Assembly: GCA_903848435.1 (NCBI GenBank)
Contig: CAINGG010000327.1
Location: 1 to 5,878, forward strand
Source: an uncultured Actinomycetes bacterium
GTDB lineage: Bacteria; Actinomycetota; Actinomycetes; S36-B12
Reading direction: 5' to 3'
Length of the DNA: 5,878 bases
Under the pieces are notes generated by a model. That model was not told the origin of the DNA. It made no database searches and worked only from the letters and a program-made list of their open reading frames with translations. The translations under genes and the position numbers were made by a program. Of the stretch, positions 1-5,730 are shown one piece after another. The first letter of the stretch is position 1. Every line of letters begins with the position of its first letter.

Positions 1-607
1 TGCCGCCCAGGGCGCGCACCATGGCGATCTCGGCCGGCGTCTCGTATTGCGGGCCCAGGAACTGGGCATAGACGCCTTCGTCGAGCGATGGATCGATGCG
101 GTGGACGATCTCGCGCAGGCGCTGTGAGTAGAGGTCGGTCATGTCGATGAACGTCGCTCCGTGCAGCGGCGTGACCCCGAAGAGGTTGAGGTGGTCGCGG
201 ATCAATACCGGTGTGCCGGGGCTCCACGCCGGATCGAGTCCGCCGCAGCCGTTGGTCAGCACCACGATGCGGCAGCCGGCAGCGGCGGCCGTGCGTACGC
301 CGTGCGCGACGGCATCCACCCCGCGGCCCTCGTAGAGGTGGGTGCGGCCGAGGAAGACGAGGATTCGTCGCCCGTCAGCGTCGATGCTGCGGATGCGACC
401 GGCATGGCCGACAGCCGATGGTGGGGCGAAGCCGGGGATGTCGGTGACGGGGAACTCGGCGACCGTGGTGCCCAGGAGGTCAGCGGCGGGCACCCAGCCG
501 GAGCCCAGGACGATCGCGATGTCGTGGCTGTCGACGCCGGTGCGCTCGGCGATCGCAGCAGCGGCTTCGCGCGCGGCGCCCTGCGGATCCTCGTGTGGCG
601 TGACCAC
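1..607 (-). CDS. punA: Purine nucleoside phosphorylase (trimeric PNP/MTAP family), partial, C-terminus beyond left edge
   Basis: Enzymes of this family split purine (deoxy)ribonucleosides with phosphate into the base and (deoxy)ribose-1-phosphate, in cytoplasmic purine salvage. 202 residues are visible. Members are usually about 265-280 residues, so roughly a quarter is missing. Visible family motifs are the phosphate loop GSGW (35-38), GHAG (67-70, His68), GRTHLYEG (87-94, Arg88 and Tyr92), LTNGCGGL (117-124, where many relatives have TNAAGGL), LIRDHLNL (135-142) and GPQYETPAE (185-193). Glu189 matches the purine-contacting Glu. The base-binding Asn lies beyond the edge. The start is GTG at 607-605: an in-frame TAG lies just upstream (618-620 region), there is no Met until residue 156, and a -10-like hexamer ends 6 nt upstream. 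It lies 23 bp after the GGCT-like gene on the same strand. The symbol follows the trimeric class; mycobacterial annotations often say deoD. The family is very likely; nucleoside preference is inferred. Confidence 0.93.
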   Translation of the reverse strand, partial: MVTPHEDPQGAAREAAAAIAERTGVDSHDIAIVLGSGWVPAADLLGTTVAEFPVTDIPGFAPPSAVGHAGRIRSIDADGRRILVFLGRTHLYEGRGVDAVAHGVRTAAAAGCRIVVLTNGCGGLDPAWSPGTPVLIRDHLNLFGVTPLHGATFIDMTDLYSQRLREIVHRIDPSLDEGVYAQFLGPQYETPAEIAMVRALGG

Positions 608-613
608 GCGGCG

Positions 614-619
614 ACGCTA
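614..619 (-). promoter_or_regulatory. Putative -10 hexamer of the PNP gene (leaderless)
   Basis: On the minus strand TAGCGT fits the actinobacterial TAnnnT consensus and is followed by 6 nt (CGCCGC) and then the GTG start. No Shine-Dalgarno-like sequence is present. It lies in the 23-bp gap after the GGCT-like gene, so PNP may have its own promoter as well as read-through. No convincing -35 element was found. The TAG of this hexamer is also the in-frame stop that fixes the start codon. Confidence 0.45.
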
Positions 620-630
620 TCAGTGCCCGG

Positions 631-1080
631 TCAGCCGGTGCCGGTGCACGGATGCTCGCGCAGCGTGCGCACGTAGTCCTCGGGTGCCCCACCGGCCTCG
701 GCCGCGTCCGCGATGATCGATAGGTAGCGCGCGGAGGGCAGCCCGCCCTCGTAGGCGTCGAGCACATAGAGCCAGGCCAGGACGTTGCCGTCGAGCGTCT
801 GCACCCGCACGCGGATCTTGTTCCACAGTCCGAGGGAGATGCCCTCCCACGCATCGAGGGCCGCCTCGTCGAGCGGATGCATGTCGTAGAGCACGACGAA
901 GACGGCGCTCCCGGCCTCCTCGACCACGGTCGACAGCGCACCGTCCCACCCGACGTCCTCGCCGCCGAAGGTGATGCGCCAGCCTTCGAGCCAGCCGGTA
1001 CCGGCCACCGGCGAATGCGGGGCCCGCTCCGCCATCCGGTGGGGATCAAGGTTGGAGCCGTAGGCCGCGTAGAGCGACAC
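631..1080 (-). CDS. Gamma-glutamylcyclotransferase-like (GGCT/AIG2 fold) protein
   Basis: A 149-residue cytoplasmic protein. Family members release 5-oxoproline from gamma-glutamyl amines or dipeptides; the substrate here is unknown. The substrate-binding loop YGSNL is at 7-11, immediately after the first strand. LDAWEG (75-80) carries Glu79, which aligns with the catalytic Glu of GGCT enzymes (human LDEQEG). The C-terminal part, with LPSARYL (114-120), a helix and then a 'PEDYVRTL' segment (133-140), resembles the human enzyme's C-terminal region. I chose GTG at 1080. This puts the first beta strand at residue 3, as is normal for the family, and a TACCCT hexamer ends 6 nt upstream. An alternative GTG at 1128 would add 16 low-complexity residues and overlap the lpdA promoter. 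It is divergent from lpdA (55-bp gap) and is followed by PNP. M. tuberculosis Rv3304 is, from memory, the equivalent neighbour of lpdA. Confidence 0.85.
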   Translation of the reverse strand: MSLYAAYGSNLDPHRMAERAPHSPVAGTGWLEGWRITFGGEDVGWDGALSTVVEEAGSAVFVVLYDMHPLDEAALDAWEGISLGLWNKIRVRVQTLDGNVLAWLYVLDAYEGGLPSARYLSIIADAAEAGGAPEDYVRTLREHPCTGTG

Positions 1081-1086
1081 GTCGCC

Positions 1087-1092
1087 AGGGTA
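1087..1092 (-). promoter_or_regulatory. Putative -10 hexamer of the GGCT-like gene (leaderless)
   Basis: The minus-strand hexamer TACCCT (TAnnnT) is followed by GGCGAC and then GTG at 1080, the same 6-nt spacing as at the PNP, lpdA, membrane-protein and maf starts. There is no ribosome binding site between it and the start codon. It supports the short start over the upstream GTG at 1128. Confidence 0.45.
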
Positions 1093-1123
1093 CGGGCGCG
1101 ACGGCGCGGCCGGGGCGGTCCGA

Positions 1124-1129
1124 CACAAT
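1124..1129 (+). promoter_or_regulatory. Putative -10 hexamer of lpdA (leaderless)
   Basis: CACAAT is followed by GAGCCC and then the lpdA GTG at 1136. It keeps the A at position 2 and the T at position 6, usually the best-conserved -10 bases, but lacks the first T. No -35 match was recognised. An ATG at 1128 overlaps it but opens only a 7-codon frame out of register with lpdA, so it is not the start. Confidence 0.35.
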
Positions 1130-1135
1130 GAGCCC

Positions 1136-2530
1136 GTGGCGTCGGTCGTGATCGTGGGAGCCGGGCCCGGCGGCTATGAGGCAGCTCTCGTGGCGTCCCA
1201 GCTCGACGCCGAGGTCACCATCGTCGATCCGCGGGGGCCGGGAGGGTCCGCCGTCCTCACCGACTGCGTGCCGAGCAAGACCCTCGTGGCGACCGCCGAC
1301 GTGCTGTCCTTCGCGGCAGCCACGGGCGCTCTAGGAGTCCGGGTGGGCGGCCAGAGCCCGCAGCCGGGCACGATCGGCGCTGACCTCGCGGTCGTCAATG
1401 AGCGCATCAAGCGCCTGGCGCAGGCGCAGAGCGACGACATCGAGGACCGGCTGAAGGCGGAGGGCATCGCGCACGTGCGCGGACGCGGTCGCCTCCTCTC
1501 ACCGCAGTCGGTTGCCGTCTCGGGCGACGATGGTGACAGCGTCCTTGCCGCCGATGTGGTGCTGATCGCCACCGGTGCACGCCCAAGGCTGCTGCCCGAC
1601 TCGATCCCCGACGGCGAGCGCATCGTGACCTGGCAGCAGCTCTATGACCTTGATCGTGTCCCTGAGCGCCTGATCGTCGTGGGCTCGGGTGTCACGGGTG
1701 CGGAGTTCGCCTCGGCCTACGAGGCACTCGGCTCTAACGTCACCCTGGTGTCCAGCCGCGATCACGTCCTGCCGAGCGAGGATCCCGATGCCGCCGCCGT
1801 GATCGAGGACGTCTTCGCCGAGCGCGGGGTCACCGTGCTCGAGCAGTCGCGAGCGCGAGCCGCGCGGCGTACGCCCGACGGAGTCGTGGTCGACCTCGAG
1901 GACGGCCGGCAGATCGAGGGCAGCCACGCGCTGCTCGCACTCGGCTCGGTGCCCAACACTGAAGACCTGGGCCTGGCTGAAGCCGGCGTCGACGTTGACG
2001 AGCGCGGCTTCATCAAGGTCGATCGGGTGTCGCGTACGTCGGCCCGCGGTGTCTACGCCGCCGGCGACTGCACCGGGGTTCTGCTGCTCGCCTCGGTGGC
2101 CGCGATGCAGGGCCGCATCGCCATGTGGCATGCGCTCGGTGACGCGGTCACTCCGCTCGAGCTCCCGTCCGTGTCGAGCACGGTCTTCACGACGCCGGAG
2201 ATCGCCACCGTCGGGGTGACGCAGCGCCAGGTCGACACTGGTGAAGTGAGAGCCGACGCCATCACGCTCCCGCTGGCCACGAATGCCCGGGCCAAGATGC
2301 AGGAGATTCGCCACGGTTTCGTGAAGGTGTTCTGCCGGCCGACCTCGCGCATCGTGATCGGTGGCGTCGTGGTGGCGCCTCGGGCCAGCGAACTCATCCA
2401 TGCGCTCACGCTGGCGGTGGATTCACGACTGACAGTCGATCAATTGGCGTCGACGTTCACGGTCTATCCGAGCCTGAGCGGATCGATCGCCGAGGCCGCA
2501 CGGCGCTTGCACATCAGCGCTGAGGCCTAG
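1136..2530 (+). CDS. lpdA: NAD(P)H-quinone dehydrogenase, LpdA type (flavoprotein disulfide reductase family, degenerate disulfide)
   Basis: A 464-residue cytoplasmic FAD protein. Relatives such as M. tuberculosis LpdA (Rv3303c) pass electrons from NAD(P)H to quinones and lack lipoamide dehydrogenase activity. The FAD-binding motif GAGPGG is at 8-13, a second Rossmann motif GSGVTGAE at 183-190 binds NAD(P)H, ATG is at 145-147, and the FAD motif YAAGDC is at 307-312. The dimerisation domain runs from about 345 to the end. The redox motif reads GGSAVLTDCVPSK (36-48). Its second Cys is present (Cys44), but the first is Ala39, so no disulfide can form. The catalytic His-Glu pair of true reductases (HPTLSE) is replaced in YPSLSG (444-449) by Tyr444 and Gly449. 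Both changes are typical of the LpdA branch. After the second Rossmann motif, SSR (206-208) stands where NAD-specific enzymes carry Glu, which may allow NADPH. The GTG start sits directly before the first beta strand. The gene is convergent with the membrane protein, 3 bp apart. Confidence 0.93.
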   Translation: MASVVIVGAGPGGYEAALVASQLDAEVTIVDPRGPGGSAVLTDCVPSKTLVATADVLSFAAATGALGVRVGGQSPQPGTIGADLAVVNERIKRLAQAQSDDIEDRLKAEGIAHVRGRGRLLSPQSVAVSGDDGDSVLAADVVLIATGARPRLLPDSIPDGERIVTWQQLYDLDRVPERLIVVGSGVTGAEFASAYEALGSNVTLVSSRDHVLPSEDPDAAAVIEDVFAERGVTVLEQSRARAARRTPDGVVVDLEDGRQIEGSHALLALGSVPNTEDLGLAEAGVDVDERGFIKVDRVSRTSARGVYAAGDCTGVLLLASVAAMQGRIAMWHALGDAVTPLELPSVSSTVFTTPEIATVGVTQRQVDTGEVRADAITLPLATNARAKMQEIRHGFVKVFCRPTSRIVIGGVVVAPRASELIHALTLAVDSRLTVDQLASTFTVYPSLSGSIAEAARRLHISAEA

Positions 2531-2538
2531 GCCTCAGC
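2519..2538. terminator. Perfect 20-bp palindrome over both convergent stop codons, putative bidirectional terminator
   Basis: The sequence GCTGAGGCCT-AGGCCTCAGC is identical to its own reverse complement over all 20 bases. It contains the TAG of lpdA (2528-2530) and, on the other strand, the TGA of the membrane-protein gene (2536-2534). As RNA, either transcript could form a GC-rich stem of about 8 bp with a tight loop. No U-tract follows on either side, so this would be a U-less terminator or a 3'-end-stabilising hairpin. The palindrome itself is certain; its function is inferred from position. Confidence 0.6.
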
Positions 2539-3850
2539 CGAAGTCGCCGCCCCCGAAGTCGCCGCCGCCGCCGAAGTCGCCGCCGCCGTGGCCGAATCCA
2601 CCGCCCCCGAAGTCGCCACCGCCGCCGAAGCCCGATCCGCCGCCGTCCGAGGCCCCACCCGATGGGCCCGCTGTCGAGATGCCGGACACCGACGGCATGA
2701 AGGCGCTCGCCAGCATCGTGCCGACGAAGATCATGGGGAGGGCGTCGGCGAAAGAGGAGTAGTAGCCGCGTGCGTAGGGCGCGTAGTCGGCACCGGCGCG
2801 CCAGTAGGGCACGCGCTGCCCGCCGGCCATGACCTCGCGCGGCTGGGGTGCCGCACCCGACTGCAGTGTCGCGGCGCAGGCTGCGCACACGGGCACGGGG
2901 TGCGGGGCTCCGCCGTCGGGGGCCCACATGACGTCGGACTCGCTGGGCCCGTGCCGCGGGTCGACGAAGCAGGGTGGCCGACGCTGGGGGAGGGCGCGAC
3001 CGTCGACGCGGGCCTGCACGCAGGCGAGGGCGTAGCGGCCGGCCTCCAACTCGGATGTCGCGCGAGTGATGTCGGCATCGCTCTTCGCCGTCGAGGAGGC
3101 ATCGCTGGCGCGAGAGTACGCATCGAGCGCCGTCTGGAGGTCAGCGCGGCCAGCATCGTCCAATCGCGGGTCGGCGACGTCGAAGGCGGCCAACTGCTCG
3201 CCGAGCGAGGTGACATCCTCATCGAGGGTGCCCCGGATCGTGACCAGCTGCTTCGCGCGTGAGCGTCGTGCCGCCCGAACGCCGAAGACGACCACGAGGG
3301 CGATGCCCGCGAGCACCACGAGCAGGATGATCAGGCCCACCCACGAGCCGCCGCCCGATGACGAGGTGTCCGCTGGTTGTCCCGAGTCGTTGTACTGGGC
3401 GTCGACGCCGGAGACGAAGGCCTCGAGCACGGCGAAGGGCCCGTTGGACGCCTGTGCCTGGAACGCGTCATCGGCGATCGAGGTGACCGAGCCGCTGGTC
3501 GAGCCCGCGCGGAAGGCGTTGCCCGCGATGACGGCGTAGACGCCCTCGCGGCCGACCGCGTCACGCAGGCTGCGCAGGAGGGTGTCGGCGCTCCCTGCCT
3601 CAGCGGCTGCGGAGGCCGGCAGGATCGCGATGTAGATGGGCAGTCCCGTCGCGGCCACCTGACCCCGCAGGTCGTCGGCCTGGCCGGGGCTGAGCGCGTT
3701 CTCGGCGGACGGATCGTTGTAGACCGAGTCGGTGCGAAGCGCCGAGGCGACCGCGTCGATCGACGTGCGGGCTTGAGCCGCCGGCGTGACGAGGGCGACG
3801 GCGGCGAGAGCGATGCCGCCCAGGATGGCGAGAGAGCGAAAGCGGGCCAC
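2534..3850 (-). CDS. Uncharacterised membrane-anchored protein with TPM/Rv1476-like extracytoplasmic domain, Cys motif and Gly-rich DFG tail
   Basis: A 438-residue protein of unknown function. Residues 1-28 look like a signal peptide: Arg3 and Arg5, a hydrophobic stretch at 8-22, then an AQA motif at 25-27. Residues 29-155 form an alpha/beta domain with the strand PIYIAILPA (71-79) and YAVIAG (105-110); this reminds me of the TPM/Rv1476-type domains of actinobacterial envelope proteins. A Ser/Gly linker (160-169) leads to a clear membrane segment (about 170-191), then a basic RAARRSRAK patch (192-200) that predicts the following part is cytoplasmic. Residues 202-285 are helical and charged. 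Next come a Cys-containing block with Cys277, PCFVDPRHGP (293-302, Cys294) and CAAC (322-325), then VPYWRAG (347-353). A weaker hydrophobic stretch (370-387) precedes a Gly-rich tail with four DFG units. The start is GTG at 3850 with TAACGT 6 nt upstream. This conserved-looking architecture is known to me only as hypothetical proteins; a metal-binding role for the four Cys is speculation. Confidence 0.85.
   Translation of the reverse strand: MARFRSLAILGGIALAAVALVTPAAQARTSIDAVASALRTDSVYNDPSAENALSPGQADDLRGQVAATGLPIYIAILPASAAAEAGSADTLLRSLRDAVGREGVYAVIAGNAFRAGSTSGSVTSIADDAFQAQASNGPFAVLEAFVSGVDAQYNDSGQPADTSSSGGGSWVGLIILLVVLAGIALVVVFGVRAARRSRAKQLVTIRGTLDEDVTSLGEQLAAFDVADPRLDDAGRADLQTALDAYSRASDASSTAKSDADITRATSELEAGRYALACVQARVDGRALPQRRPPCFVDPRHGPSESDVMWAPDGGAPHPVPVCAACAATLQSGAAPQPREVMAGGQRVPYWRAGADYAPYARGYYSSFADALPMIFVGTMLASAFMPSVSGISTAGPSGGASDGGGSGFGGGGDFGGGGFGHGGGDFGGGGDFGGGDFG
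2537..2644 (-). repeat. In-frame Gly-rich repeat encoding the GGGDFGG tail
   Basis: The last 36 codons (residues 403-438) of the membrane-protein gene are built from near-repeats of a GCCGCC-CCGAAGTCGCC unit on the plus strand. They encode Gly runs broken by DFG at 413-415, 425-427, 431-433 and 436-438, with FG units and one GFGHG in between. The unit length varies, so it is a degenerate coding repeat that can change length by slippage. It is not a CRISPR array. The tail probably forms a flexible, disordered end. Confidence 0.8.
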
Positions 3851-3856
3851 GTCTCG

Positions 3857-3862
3857 ACGTTA
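3857..3862 (-). promoter_or_regulatory. Putative -10 hexamer of the membrane-protein gene (leaderless)
   Basis: The minus-strand TAACGT (TAnnnT) is followed by CGAGAC and then GTG at 3850. A GAGGGGG stretch upstream lies about 12 nt from the start, too far for a good ribosome binding site. The inverted repeat at 3871-3937 begins 8 bp upstream and covers the -35 region. Confidence 0.5.
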
Positions 3863-3870
3863 CCCCCTCG

Positions 3871-3937
3871 ACCGTCTTGGTTACCTCACTGGTGGCTTAG
3901 GCCCTCCTCAACCCACCACTCGGGTAACTCAGACGGT
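3871..3937. repeat. Long imperfect inverted repeat in the accA3-membrane protein intergenic region; possible terminator or operator
   Basis: The left arm 3871-3895 begins ACCGTCT and ends GGTGG. The right arm 3913-3937 begins CCACCA and ends AGACGGT. Aligning the right arm with the reverse complement of the left gives 20 matches in 25, around a 17-nt loop (3896-3912). The outer 7 bases and the inner 6 pair perfectly, as does a GTTACC/GGTAAC block in the middle. Pairing continues weakly outward, through a one-base bulge, between the C-tract at 3863-3869 and GAGGGAGGGG (3938-3947). The repeat starts 15 bp after the accA3 stop in the direction of transcription and has no T-run, so it could be a U-less accA3 terminator. 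It also sits at -21 upward relative to the leaderless start at 3850, so it could be a regulator site. The rest of the 101-bp gap holds only the -10 hexamer. Confidence 0.65.
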
Positions 3938-3951
3938 GAGGGAGGGGTGGG

Positions 3952-5706
3952 CTAGTCCTTGATGTCGCACAGGACGGTGCCGGTGGGGACCGTGGCCCCG
4001 ACGGTGGCGTCCAGGCCGGTAACGGTGCCCGCCTTGTGGGCGTTGAGGGGCTGCTCCATCTTCATGGCCTCGAGCACGACGATGAGGTCGCCCGCCGCCA
4101 CCTGCTGGCCCTCCTCGACGGCGACCTTGACGATGGTGCCCTGCATGGGGGCTGTCAGGGAGTCGCCCGATGCTCCTCCGGAAGCACCCGCGCCGCGCTT
4201 TCGTGCGGTGGGCTTGCTGCGCGCGCTGCCGGACGATCGCGCCGACAGGCCCGATGGCAAGGTGACCTCGAGCCGCTTGCCGTCGACCTCGACGACCACG
4301 GTCTCGCGCTCGGTGGCATCAGTCGTCGCATCGACCGTGCCCGCATAGGGCGGGATCGTGTTGTCGAACTCGGTCTCGATCCAACGCGTGTGCACCGTGA
4401 AGGGCTTGCCGTCGACGGGAGCGAACGCCGGATCGCTCACGACGACCCGATGGAAGGTGAGGGCGGTCGCGATGCCGTCGATCTGGAACTCGGCCAGCGC
4501 GCGACGCGAACGCTCGAGCGCCTCCTCGCGATCGCGCCCGGTGACGATGAGCTTGGCGAGCAGGGAGTCGAAGTTGCCGCCGATGACGTCGCCCTGGCGG
4601 AATCCCGCGTCGACACGCACGCCGGGCCCGGAGGGGGCCACCCATGTCGTCAGCACGCCGGGAGCTGGCAGGAAGCCGCGCCCGGGATCCTCGCCGTTGA
4701 TGCGGAACTCGATGCTGTGGCCGCGCAGCACCGGATCGTCGTAGTCGATGACGCCGCCGTCGGCGATGCGGAACTGCTCGCGCACGAGGTCGATGCCGGC
4801 GACCTCCTCGCTCACGGGGTGCTCGACCTGCAGTCGGGTGTTGACCTCGAGGAAGGAGATGGTGCCGTCCTCGCCGACCAGGAACTCGCACGTGCCGGCG
4901 TTGTCGTAGCCGGCCTCGCGGATGATCGCCTTGGAGGCGCGGTAGAGCTCCTCAAGCTGCGCCTCCGACAGGTAGGGCGCGGGAGCCTCCTCGACCAGTT
5001 TTTGGTGGCGTCGCTGCAGTGAGCAGTCGCGGGTCGACACGACGACGACGTTGCCGTGCTTGTCGGCCAGCACCTGGGTCTCGACGTGCCGCGGGTTGTC
5101 GAGGTAGCGCTCGACGAAGCACTCACCGCGACCGAAGGCGGCGACTGCCTCGCGCACGGCGGAGTCATAGAGCTCGGGGATCTCCTCGAGTGTGCGCGCA
5201 ACCTTGAGGCCGCGACCGCCACCGCCGAACGCGGCCTTGATCGCGACGGGCAGGCCGTGCTCCTGCGCGAAGGCGATGACCTCATCGGCACCGGACACGG
5301 GGTCGGGAGTGCCCGGCACCTGCGGCGCGCCCGCTCGTGCGGCGATGTGGCGCGCGGACACCTTGTCGCCGAGGGATCGGATGGCAGCGGGGGGCGGGCC
5401 GATCCAGGTGAGCCCGGCGTCGATGACCGCCTGGGCGAAGTCGGCGTTCTCGGACAGGAAGCCGTAGCCAGGATGCACCGCGTCGGCGCCGGAGCGTTTG
5501 GCCGCGTCGATGATCTTGTCGATGACGAGGTAGCTCTCGGCGGCGGTTGAGCCCCCGAGTGCATACGCCTCGTCAGCCTCGTGCACGTGAAGGGCGTCAC
5601 GGTCCGGATCGGCGTAGACCGCGACGGACACGAGCCCCGCGTCGCGACAGGCCCTGGCCACCCGGACGGCGATCTCGCCACGGTTCGCGATGAGGACCTT
5701 GTGCAC
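3952..5706 (-). CDS. accA3: Acyl-CoA (acetyl/propionyl-CoA) carboxylase alpha subunit: biotin carboxylase plus biotin carrier domain
   Basis: A 584-residue cytoplasmic protein. It carboxylates its own biotin using ATP and bicarbonate; a separate AccD subunit, not in this window, moves the CO2 to acyl-CoA for fatty acid and related lipid synthesis. The biotin carboxylase N-domain starts KVLIANRGEIAVRV (3-16). The ATP-grasp domain shows Lys115 (LGDK), Lys157, GGGGRG (161-166), RDCSLQRRHQK (226-236), Glu274, and EVNTRLQVEHP (287-297) with Glu287, Asn289 and catalytic Arg291. The BC C-terminal domain runs to about 445. A Ser/Ala/Lys/Gly-rich linker (about 487-515) leads to the BCCP domain with EAMKM (546-550) and biotinyl Lys549. 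All catalytic residues I checked are present. The length is close to M. tuberculosis AccA3. I chose GTG at 5706 over an in-frame GTG at 5733: the family motif then begins at residue 3, and TAGACT lies 7 nt upstream. The longer start would add PVPPRLPR-type residues and contain that hexamer. Acyl-CoA preference is set by the AccD partner and cannot be read here. Confidence 0.95.
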   Translation of the reverse strand: MHKVLIANRGEIAVRVARACRDAGLVSVAVYADPDRDALHVHEADEAYALGGSTAAESYLVIDKIIDAAKRSGADAVHPGYGFLSENADFAQAVIDAGLTWIGPPPAAIRSLGDKVSARHIAARAGAPQVPGTPDPVSGADEVIAFAQEHGLPVAIKAAFGGGGRGLKVARTLEEIPELYDSAVREAVAAFGRGECFVERYLDNPRHVETQVLADKHGNVVVVSTRDCSLQRRHQKLVEEAPAPYLSEAQLEELYRASKAIIREAGYDNAGTCEFLVGEDGTISFLEVNTRLQVEHPVSEEVAGIDLVREQFRIADGGVIDYDDPVLRGHSIEFRINGEDPGRGFLPAPGVLTTWVAPSGPGVRVDAGFRQGDVIGGNFDSLLAKLIVTGRDREEALERSRRALAEFQIDGIATALTFHRVVVSDPAFAPVDGKPFTVHTRWIETEFDNTIPPYAGTVDATTDATERETVVVEVDGKRLEVTLPSGLSARSSGSARSKPTARKRGAGASGGASGDSLTAPMQGTIVKVAVEEGQQVAAGDLIVVLEAMKMEQPLNAHKAGTVTGLDATVGATVPTGTVLCDIKD

Positions 5707-5713
5707 GCGCGGA

Positions 5714-5719
5714 AGTCTA
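5714..5719 (-). promoter_or_regulatory. Putative -10 hexamer of accA3 (leaderless)
   Basis: The minus-strand TAGACT (TAnnnT) is followed by TCCGCGC (7 nt) and the GTG at 5706. No Shine-Dalgarno sequence and no convincing -35 element are visible. It lies in the 36-bp divergent gap shared with maf, so transcription from here would compete with maf. Confidence 0.5.
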
Positions 5720-5730
5720 GGCGGGACTGG

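Noticed and set aside
161..676. A 171-codon plus-strand frame at the left end
   Set aside because: Antisense to the PNP gene, whose phosphate, purine and His motifs are clear on the minus strand.
1081..1128. N-terminal extension of the GGCT-like protein from GTG 1128
   Set aside because: The added 16 residues (Pro/Ala/Arg-rich) precede the first beta strand with no family counterpart, would run through its own -10 element and overlap the lpdA promoter.
1499..2401. A 300-codon open frame on the minus strand inside lpdA
   Set aside because: Antisense shadow of a strongly recognised gene. Its translation is rich in Arg, His and Asp with no fold-like pattern, as expected opposite GC-rich coding DNA.
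2537..2644. CRISPR-like or minisatellite array from repeated CCGAAGTCGCC units
   Set aside because: Units are short, irregular, without unique spacers, and in frame with the Gly/DFG tail of a protein; better explained as coding low complexity.
3851..3951. A small RNA or riboswitch in the accA3-membrane protein gap
   Set aside because: The hairpin could suggest a structured RNA, but the gap is nearly filled by the inverted repeat plus a promoter, and I recognise no riboswitch class. A terminator or operator is the simpler reading.
4036..5022. A 328-codon open frame on the plus strand across accA3
   Set aside because: Antisense to the biotin carboxylase, where every family motif is on the minus strand. 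The composition is typical of a high-GC shadow frame, with no promoter or ribosome site.
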